Shown here in pieces: positions 27,551 to 32,908 of a stretch of DNA of 32,908 nt. The position numbers and the translations under genes are program-made. The stretch covers positions 1-32,908 of the forward strand of contig NZ_MRWE01000048.1 in NCBI RefSeq assembly GCF_002093665.1, given 5' to 3'. Source of the stretch: Rouxiella badensis. GTDB lineage: Bacteria > Pseudomonadota > Gammaproteobacteria > Enterobacterales > Enterobacteriaceae. A model generated the notes under the pieces. That model had not been told where the DNA came from and ran no database searches. It saw nothing but the letters and a program-made list of their open reading frames with translations. Position 1 is the first letter of the stretch. Each line of letters begins with the position of its first letter.

Positions 27551-27578
27551 CTTTCTCATTCAGGCGATTAGCCCAAAC

Positions 27579-28733
27579 TTATTTCAGACCGGCAGCTTCA
27601 CGCAGCTGAGCGGCTTTGTCGGTTTTTTCCCATGGGAAATGTTCGCGACCGAAGTGACCGTATGCAGCCGTCTCTTTATAGATTGGGTGCAGTAGGTCAA
27701 GCATCTGAATCAGGCCATAGGGACGCAGGTCAAAGAACTCGCGTACCAGCAGGGTCAGTTGCTCGGTAGGCACTTTCTCGGTACCGAAGGTTTCAACCAT
27801 GATGGAAGTCGGTTCTGCAACGCCGATAGCGTAAGAAACCTGAATTTCACAACGGTCAGCCAGACCAGCAGCAACGATGTTTTTCGCAACGTAGCGAGCT
27901 GCATAGGCCGCAGAACGGTCAACCTTCGAAGGGTCTTTACCAGAGAATGCACCGCCACCGTGGCGCGCCATACCGCCGTAGGTATCAACGATGATTTTAC
28001 GACCGGTCAGACCACAGTCACCCATTGGGCCACCGATAACGAAACGGCCAGTCGGGTTAATGTGGTATTTGGTCGAAGCATTCAGCCATTCGCTCGGCAG
28101 AACTGGCTTGATTATCTCTTCCATCACCGCTTCTTGCAGGTCTTTCAGATTCACGTCTTCAGAGTGCTGAGTCGACAGAACGACCGCGTCAATACCGACA
28201 ATTTTACCGTCGTCATATTGGAAGGTGATCTGGCTTTTCGCATCTGGACGCAGCCAAGGCAGTGAACCTGATTTACGTACGGCGGCCTGCTGCTGCACCA
28301 GACGGTGAGCGTAAGTAACTGGTGCTGGCATCAGCACGTCGGTTTCGTTGGTTGCATAACCAAACATCAGACCCTGGTCGCCCGCACCTTGCTCCAGCGG
28401 ATCGCTGCGGTCAACACCCTGATTAATATCAGGAGATTGTTTACCAATAGCGCTCAACACGGCACAAGAGTTCGCGTCGAAGCCCATCTCGGAGTTGATG
28501 TAGCCGATTTCACGCACGGTATTACGGGTGATTTCTTCGATATCAACCCACGCACTGGTAGTCACTTCGCCACCCACTAAAACCATACCGGTTTTAACGT
28601 AGGTCTCACACGCCACGCGCGCTTTTGGATCTTGTTCTAAAATCGCGTCGAGAACGGCATCAGAGATTTGGTCAGCGATTTTGTCTGGATGTCCTTCTGA
28701 AACAGATTCGGACGTAAAGAGGTGTTTAGCCAT
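27579..28733 (-). CDS. metK: S-adenosylmethionine synthetase
   Basis: MetK makes S-adenosylmethionine from methionine and ATP. The 384-residue protein equals E. coli MetK. The N-terminal [20 protein letters not shown] contains the catalytic His, then [15 protein letters not shown] (signature 1) and [16 protein letters not shown] (signature 2). Mg and K ligands in these motifs appear intact. It is a single leftward gene, divergent from the speA leader, with three MetJ-box-like octamers upstream (28844-28867) and a hairpin in its leader. SAM feeds methylation by TrmB and RsmE here and, via decarboxylated SAM, spermidine synthesis from the putrescine made by SpeC, SpeA and SpeB. Confidence 0.97.
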   Translation of the reverse strand: MAKHLFTSESVSEGHPDKIADQISDAVLDAILEQDPKARVACETYVKTGMVLVGGEVTTSAWVDIEEITRNTVREIGYINSEMGFDANSCAVLSAIGKQSPDINQGVDRSDPLEQGAGDQGLMFGYATNETDVLMPAPVTYAHRLVQQQAAVRKSGSLPWLRPDAKSQITFQYDDGKIVGIDAVVLSTQHSEDVNLKDLQEAVMEEIIKPVLPSEWLNASTKYHINPTGRFVIGGPMGDCGLTGRKIIVDTYGGMARHGGGAFSGKDPSKVDRSAAYAARYVAKNIVAAGLADRCEIQVSYAIGVAEPTSIMVETFGTEKVPTEQLTLLVREFFDLRPYGLIQMLDLLHPIYKETAAYGHFGREHFPWEKTDKAAQLREAAGLK

Positions 28734-28768
28734 TATCTTCTTTACCTTTCATACGACGGTTAGAGACT

Positions 28769-28785
28769 GCTGCCAAACAGGCAGC
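28769..28785 (-). promoter_or_regulatory. hairpin in the metK leader
   Basis: GCTGCC (28769-28774) and GGCAGC (28780-28785) form a 6-bp stem with a 5-base loop, 36 bases before the metK start. Confidence 0.35.
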
Positions 28786-28843
28786 TTGAAAATAGGACAG
28801 ATTTTGAGCCCATCCCTGAAGCCGTTTGACGGTGGGTCAGAGT

Positions 28844-28867
28844 AGACGGATTAACATCTGGATGGCT
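28844..28867. promoter_or_regulatory. three tandem MetJ-box-like octamers
   Basis: AGACGGAT, TAACATCT and GGATGGCT abut without gaps and match the met box AGACGTCT at 6, 5 and 5 of 8 positions. E. coli metK is known to be repressed by MetJ with SAM, and tandem octamers are the normal binding form. Confidence 0.6.
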
Positions 28868-29142
28868 ATTTTAGGCTAGCTTGTCAGGTGATTGCCAGCC
28901 CTTTTTTACTGCACCCGTATTCATATTGTGCCGGATTTGCGTGATATTCACTGTTCGAAACAGCTTTCACCTTATTTTCATTTTGCATTTTTACAGGGTT
29001 CTCGGTATAAACGCCCCCGCGCTGGCATGTTTCATTCAGAAGCGATTTACGCAGCGTATTCCAGTAATTACTGTTCTCTTTATGCCCTATATGGCCGGAT
29101 GTCCGCATGATTTGCGTGGCACCTGTGGAGGTGGTTAGGTTA

Positions 29143-29334
29143 ATGACCCACTTTTTACCGCTTGTTACATTTCAACAGCATCCTCAGCAGACGCATTTAA
29201 TTTCTGCGTCCCACCACTGTGAAAAAATTCTGTCATCTATCCGATGCTATAAACAGCGTGTCTCTACACCGCATGTATATAGACAGGTCAGCGACAGACA
29301 TTTTGGCGCTACTCAAGATTCCAGGGCCGGTTAA
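29143..29334 (+). CDS. possible small ORF upstream of speA
   Basis: A 63-codon frame (MTHFLPLVTFQQHPQQTHLI...) starts at an ATG with a strong Shine-Dalgarno GGAGGT (29127-29132) ten bases upstream. It is His- and Gln-rich and I recognise no family. It is not alone in being open here, and may be a leader ORF or chance. Base composition is more AT-rich than in the proven genes. Confidence 0.2.
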   Translation: MTHFLPLVTFQQHPQQTHLISASHHCEKILSSIRCYKQRVSTPHVYRQVSDRHFGATQDSRAG

Positions 29335-29401
29335 CCGCCCTTTCCTGAAAAAATTTTGATGTAGCCTGCGACTTTTGGGGCGTGTGTCCCATGGTTTCCC
29401 C

Positions 29402-29419
29402 GACTCGTTTCACGGAGTC
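29402..29419 (+). promoter_or_regulatory. hairpin covering a leader ribosome site
   Basis: GACTC (29402-29406) pairs with GAGTC (29415-29419). The second arm overlaps GGAG (29414-29417), the ribosome site for the GTG-started leader ORF, so the hairpin could hide it. Confidence 0.35.
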
Positions 29420-29426
29420 TGACAAC

Positions 29427-29585
29427 GTGATTTACAATTATATGAGTGATCAACTTTGCTATAGGGTTGAGGCACCGAATTTTGTTCGGCGTTTCTCGGC
29501 TTTGTCTGGGTTGTTCTCACCTGTTGTTACTGCGATAGTGGCTGGCCATGCTGTCAGTGTAGAAAAGGGTATTAACTATGTCTGA
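29427..29585 (+). CDS. speA leader ORF, positional YqgB equivalent
   Basis: This 52-codon frame starts at GTG 29427, nine bases after GGAG, and ends at TGA 29583-29585, overlapping the speA start by 8 bases (ATGTCTGA). It encodes [20 protein letters not shown] and ends [17 protein letters not shown]. In E. coli the small ORF yqgB holds this place, and the tail faintly resembles the YqgB tail (AIVV...NKII), but the likeness is too short to prove descent. It contains three Arg codons (AGG, then CGG-CGT in tandem), of interest before an arginine decarboxylase gene. Its ribosomes would stop right at the speA start, suggesting coupling or regulation. Confidence 0.45.
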   Translation: MIYNYMSDQLCYRVEAPNFVRRFSALSGLFSPVVTAIVAGHAVSVEKGINYV

Positions 29586-31557
29586 TGACATGCAGTCCCA
29601 CCGTCCGTCTCATGCGGGCGACAGTGTTTCTTTGCGCTCCATGCAGGAGGTTGCCGTGAACGACCGTGATGCCAGCAAAATGCTGCGCACTTACAATGTT
29701 GCCTATTGGGGTAACAATTACTACGACGTCAATGAGCTTGGCCACATTAGCGTATGTCCGGATCCGGACGTGCCTGCGGCCCGCGTAGACCTGGCCCAGC
29801 TGGTTAAAGACATGCGTGAACAGGACGGCCAACGTCTTCCCGCGTTGTTCTGTTTCCCACAAATTCTGCAACACCGTCTGCGCTCGATTAACGCCGCGTT
29901 TAAACGCGCGCGCGAATCATTTGGCTATGAGGGTGACTATTTCCTGGTTTATCCCATCAAGGTAAACCAGCACCGTCGCGTCATCGAATCACTGGTTGAA
30001 TCCGGTGAGCCGCTGGGCCTTGAGGCCGGTTCTAAAGCCGAGCTGATGGCCGTACTGGCGCACGCCGGTATGACCCGTTCGGTGATTGTCTGTAACGGCT
30101 ATAAAGACCGTGAATACATCCGTCTGGCGCTGATTGGCGAGAAGCTGGGTCACAAGGTTTATCTGGTCATCGAGAAGATGAGCGAGATTAAGCTGGTGCT
30201 GGAAGAAGCCGAGCGTCTGAACGTTATCCCGCGTCTGGGCGTACGTGCACGTCTGTCTTCTCAGGGTTCCGGCAAGTGGCAGTCGAGCGGCGGCGAGAAA
30301 TCTAAGTTCGGTCTGGCGGCGGCACAGGTGCTGCAACTGGTCGAGATGCTGCGCGAAGCGGGGCGTCTTGAAAGTCTGCAACTGCTGCACTTCCACTTGG
30401 GTTCGCAGTTGGCCAACATCCGCGACATCGCCACTGGCGTCCGTGAGTCGGCGCGTTTCTACGTTGAACTGCACAAGCTTGGCGTGAACATTCAGTGCTT
30501 CGACGTCGGCGGCGGCTTGGGCGTCGACTACGAAGGGACTCGTTCCCAGTCTGATTGCTCGGTCAACTATGGCCTGAACGAATACGCCAACAACGTTATC
30601 TGGGGTATTGGTGATGCCTGTAACGAACACGGCCTGCCGCACCCTACGGTCATCACCGAGTCTGGCCGTGCGGTTACCGCGCACCACACCGTGCTGGTGT
30701 CCAACGTTATCGGCGTTGAGCGCAACGAGTTTACTCCGCCAGTTGCCCCTGCTGCCGATGCGCCGCGCGCGCTGCTGAGCATGTGGGATACCTGGAACGA
30801 GATGCACGATCCTGAAAACCGTCGTTCGCTGCGTGAGTGGCTGCACGACTGCCAGATGGACCTGCACGACGTTCACTCGCAGTACGCGCACGGTATTCTG
30901 GACCTGACTCAGCGCGCCTGGGCGGAAGAGATCTACCTGAATATCTGCAACATGATTCAGCAGCAGCTTGACCCGAGCAACCGTGCGCACCGTCCAATCA
31001 TTGACGAGCTACAGGAGCGCATGGCCGATAAGCTGTACGTTAACTTCTCGCTGTTCCAGTCAATGCCGGACGCGTGGGGTATCGATCAGCTGTTCCCGGT
31101 GCTGCCGTTGGAAGGCCTCGACAAGCCACCGGTTGGCCGCGCCGTGCTGCTCGACATTACCTGTGACTCCGACGGGATTATCGACCACTATGTTGACGGC
31201 GACGGCGTAGCAACGACCATGCCGATGCCGCCTTATGATCCGGAAAATCCTCCGGCGTTGGGCTTCTTTATGGTTGGTGCTTACCAGGAAATCCTTGGCA
31301 ACATGCACAACCTGTTCGGTGATACTGCTGCGGTAGACGTGTTTGTCTTCCCTGACGGCACCATCGAAGTCCAGCAGTCTGACGAAGGCGACACCGTGGC
31401 CGACATGCTCGAATACGTACAGTTGGACCCGAACGTACTGCTGGCCCGCTTCCGCGATCAGGTTAAAGAAACCGATCTCGACGCCGACCTGCAGCTGCAG
31501 TTCATCGAAGAGTTCGAGAGCGGTCTCTACGGTTATACCTACTTAGAAGACGAATAA
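29578..31557 (+). CDS. speA: biosynthetic arginine decarboxylase
   Basis: SpeA converts arginine to agmatine, the first step of the second putrescine route. The 659-residue protein (E. coli 658) is a fold-type III PLP enzyme: the PLP lysine is Lys128 in [14 protein letters not shown], followed by [24 protein letters not shown], the glycine loop [14 protein letters not shown] and [14 protein letters not shown]. The active-site cysteine lies in [10 protein letters not shown] near the C-terminal domain. The N-terminus [16 protein letters not shown] resembles E. coli. An AAGGGT ribosome site precedes the ATG, and an upstream leader ORF runs over it. It is followed after 56 bases by speB, with a hairpin between. 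Confidence 0.97.
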   Translation: MSDDMQSHRPSHAGDSVSLRSMQEVAVNDRDASKMLRTYNVAYWGNNYYDVNELGHISVCPDPDVPAARVDLAQLVKDMREQDGQRLPALFCFPQILQHRLRSINAAFKRARESFGYEGDYFLVYPIKVNQHRRVIESLVESGEPLGLEAGSKAELMAVLAHAGMTRSVIVCNGYKDREYIRLALIGEKLGHKVYLVIEKMSEIKLVLEEAERLNVIPRLGVRARLSSQGSGKWQSSGGEKSKFGLAAAQVLQLVEMLREAGRLESLQLLHFHLGSQLANIRDIATGVRESARFYVELHKLGVNIQCFDVGGGLGVDYEGTRSQSDCSVNYGLNEYANNVIWGIGDACNEHGLPHPTVITESGRAVTAHHTVLVSNVIGVERNEFTPPVAPAADAPRALLSMWDTWNEMHDPENRRSLREWLHDCQMDLHDVHSQYAHGILDLTQRAWAEEIYLNICNMIQQQLDPSNRAHRPIIDELQERMADKLYVNFSLFQSMPDAWGIDQLFPVLPLEGLDKPPVGRAVLLDITCDSDGIIDHYVDGDGVATTMPMPPYDPENPPALGFFMVGAYQEILGNMHNLFGDTAAVDVFVFPDGTIEVQQSDEGDTVADMLEYVQLDPNVLLARFRDQVKETDLDADLQLQFIEEFESGLYGYTYLEDE

Positions 31558-31566
31558 GTTAAGAAC

Positions 31567-31598
31567 AGCCTCGCCGAACATCGCTCGTGCGAGGCTTT
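31567..31598 (+). terminator. attenuator-like hairpin between speA and speB
   Basis: AGCCTCG (31567-31573) pairs with CGAGGCT (31590-31596) and is followed by TTTAT. The weak T-tract suggests partial termination or an RNA-stability element that sets the speA to speB ratio. Confidence 0.6.
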
Positions 31599-31613
31599 AT
31601 ATAAGGATAAGTC

Positions 31614-32540
31614 ATGAGCACTTTGGGACATAAGTTTGATAACTCGCTGGTTTCCAACGCGTTTGGTTTTCTGCGTTTCCCGGTTAATTTCGAACCGTAC
31701 GACAGCGATGCCGAGTGGGTGATCACCGGTATTCCTTTCGACATGGCGACTTCTGGTCGTTCAGGTTCGCGTCTGGGCCCGGCGGCTATCCGTCAGGTAT
31801 CCGTCAATCTTGCGTGGGAAGGCAAGCGCTGGCCGTGGGATTTCGACCTGCGTGAGCGCCTGAATGTGGTTGACTGCGGCGACGTAGTTTACGAGTTCGG
31901 TGATGCACAGAGCTTGGTCAACAATCTTGAAGAGCACGCCGACAAGCTGCTGGCCTCCGGCAAACGCATGCTGTCCTTCGGCGGTGACCACTTTGTGACG
32001 CTGCCGCTGCTGCGCTCGCACTTCAAGAAATTCGGCAAGATGGCGCTGGTTCACTTCGATGCGCACACCGATACCTACTCCAACGGCAGCAAATTCGACC
32101 ACGGCACCATGTTCTATCATGCGCCGAAAGAAGGGCTAATCTCTGCCGAGAACTCGGTGCAGATTGGTATCCGTACCGAGTTCGACAAAGATCTCGGTTT
32201 CACCGTTCTCGACGCCGCTCAGGTCAATGACCGCACCGTTGACGATATTTTGGCGCAGGTTAAGCAGATTGTTGGTGACCTGCCGGTGTATCTGAGCTTC
32301 GACATCGACTGTCTGGACCCGGCGCACGCGCCTGGCACCGGTACGCCAGTGATCGGCGGCCTGACCTCTGACCGTGCGCTGAAGCTGGTTCGCGGCCTGA
32401 AGAATCTGGACCTCGACATCGTGGGTATGGACATCGTTGAAGTTGCCCCAGCCTACGACCAGTCTGACATCACTGCGCTGGCCGCGGCGACGCTGGCCCT
32501 GGAAATGCTTCACGTGCAGGCGGATAAAAAAGGCGCGTAA
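31614..32540 (+). CDS. speB: agmatinase
   Basis: SpeB hydrolyses agmatine to putrescine and urea. The 308-residue protein (E. coli 306) is a ureohydrolase of the arginase fold with all dimanganese ligands: His126 in GGDHFVTLP, Asp149, His151 and Asp153 in HFDAHTDTY, and Asp230 and Asp232 in [16 protein letters not shown]. These numbers match E. coli exactly. An AAGGA ribosome site precedes the ATG. It is the second gene of the speA-speB unit and is followed by a strong terminator. In E. coli loiP stands between speB and tktA; here that gap is only about 305 bases and holds no gene. Confidence 0.97.
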   Translation: MSTLGHKFDNSLVSNAFGFLRFPVNFEPYDSDAEWVITGIPFDMATSGRSGSRLGPAAIRQVSVNLAWEGKRWPWDFDLRERLNVVDCGDVVYEFGDAQSLVNNLEEHADKLLASGKRMLSFGGDHFVTLPLLRSHFKKFGKMALVHFDAHTDTYSNGSKFDHGTMFYHAPKEGLISAENSVQIGIRTEFDKDLGFTVLDAAQVNDRTVDDILAQVKQIVGDLPVYLSFDIDCLDPAHAPGTGTPVIGGLTSDRALKLVRGLKNLDLDIVGMDIVEVAPAYDQSDITALAAATLALEMLHVQADKKGA

Positions 32541-32845
32541 GCGTTTTAACCTTCTGACTAACACGTACACGAGACCCGGCATTGCCGGGTCTTTTTGTTT
32601 CTTTCTGTCTCGATCCCGCACCGATATTTATAAAACCGCAGCGAAAACAACATCTCCTTATAAGCCGTGTGCCGTGATTGGTTTTTAACAGCGGGGGCGA
32701 TATAGTTGGGTAGACTAAACACTCTCTGCCCAAAGCGCTTGTTTTCTGAAGTGTGTCCCGTGCAGTAATAGAGATTGCCGTTTTAATACGTAGTCTGAGA
32801 AAATGATTTTTTCGACTGCTTTTTTAATCCGACCTGGAGTAGAAC
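32541..32845. other. speB-tktA intergenic region
   Basis: These 305 bases hold the speB terminator and then an AT-rich tktA upstream region. I see no gene and no convincing promoter pair; a Cys-free short frame near the terminator is chance. Confidence 0.5.
32572..32592 (+). terminator. terminator of speA-speB
   Basis: AGACCCGGC (32572-32580) pairs with GCCGGGTCT (32584-32592), loop ATT, followed by TTTTGTTT. A clear intrinsic terminator. Confidence 0.9.
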
Positions 32846-32908
32846 ATGTCCTCTCGTAAAGAGCTTGCGAACGCTATCCGCGCACTCAGCATGGACGCCG
32901 TGCAGAAA
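32846..32908 (+). CDS. tktA: transketolase, N-terminal fragment at window edge
   Basis: The window ends within this gene. The 21 visible codons read MSSRKELANAIRALSMDAVQ and one more Lys, which is the TktA/TktB start. The gene neighbourhood (speB before tktA, as in E. coli apart from loiP) favours tktA. The full enzyme is a thiamine-diphosphate transketolase of about 660 residues in the non-oxidative pentose phosphate pathway. A GGAG ribosome site (32836-32839) precedes the ATG. Confidence 0.92.
   Translation, partial: MSSRKELANAIRALSMDAVQK

Larger units (their letters stand above)
27211..27578. other. galP control region
   Basis: No gene lies in these 368 bases. Between the metK terminator and galP they hold two gal-operator-like sites, a CRP-like site and a candidate class II promoter (separate entries). 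The DNA between the operators is AT-rich, as expected for a bendable loop. Confidence 0.6.
28734..29426. other. metK-speA divergent intergenic region
   Basis: This 693-base stretch has no secure gene. It holds the metK leader hairpin and MetJ boxes on its left, a possible small ORF at 29143-29334, and hairpins at 29323-29341 and 29402-29419 on its right. An 85-codon frame at 28881-29138 starts with TTG and has no clear ribosome site; its place matches E. coli yqgD, but I cannot support homology. Confidence 0.45.

Noticed and set aside
28881-29138. Hydrophobic 85-codon frame starting with TTG near the E. coli yqgD position
   Set aside because: No ribosome site and an overlapping frame on the other strand; position alone is not enough.
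29989-30990. Long antisense frame of 333 codons within speA
   Set aside because: It is a mirror of the high-GC third-position codons of speA; no motif and no conserved start.

Overview
The window is an ordinary chromosomal stretch from a member of the Enterobacterales. Most encoded proteins match Escherichia coli counterparts closely in length and motifs, but the gene order is that of a Yersiniaceae-like relative (Serratia, Rahnella, Rouxiella or Yersinia type) rather than E. coli: proC lies between yggS and yggT, glutaminase glsB stands before yggN, and nupG, ansB-yggM, yggU and loiP are absent from the places they hold in E. coli. I cannot name the genus from sequence alone.

Region 1 (1-6035) is accessory: a LacI/GntR-type repressor, a 4-oxalocrotonate-tautomerase-like small enzyme, a YqjM-type Old Yellow Enzyme, a LysR regulator divergent from a manganese/(R)-hydroxynitrile-lyase-like cupin, a short-chain dehydrogenase and a dinucleotide-binding reductase. 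Together they look like a small set for handling reactive carbonyl or unsaturated compounds; this is inference. Region 2 (6036-10570) holds a 736-base structured leader, the ornithine decarboxylase gene speC, and an orphan 454-residue protein with several hydrophobic stretches that I do not recognise. It sits between two terminators and is the best candidate here for something undescribed.

Region 3 (10571-25711) is the conserved housekeeping block: mltC-yggX-mutY leftward, trmB-yggL rightward, glsB, yggN, then leftward hemW-rdgB, yggT, proC, yggS, with yggR diverging from yggS, followed by ruvX-yqgE-gshB-rsmE, endA and sprT. It covers tRNA modification, DNA repair and nucleotide sanitation, heme and PLP homeostasis, glutathione synthesis and ribosome methylation. 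Region 4 (25813-32908) holds galP with a clear GalR/GalS plus CRP control region, metK with MetJ boxes, then speA and speB rightward, and the first 21 codons of tktA.

The window encodes both routes to putrescine: directly from ornithine (SpeC) and from arginine through agmatine (SpeA, SpeB). MetK makes the S-adenosylmethionine that is needed to turn putrescine into spermidine. The most interesting unexplained signals are the orphan protein, the long-range pairing in the speC leader, a translationally overlapping leader ORF before speA, the dual gal operators, and a compound hairpin in the place of yggU. I saw no rRNA, tRNA, CRISPR array, insertion sequence or phage gene.
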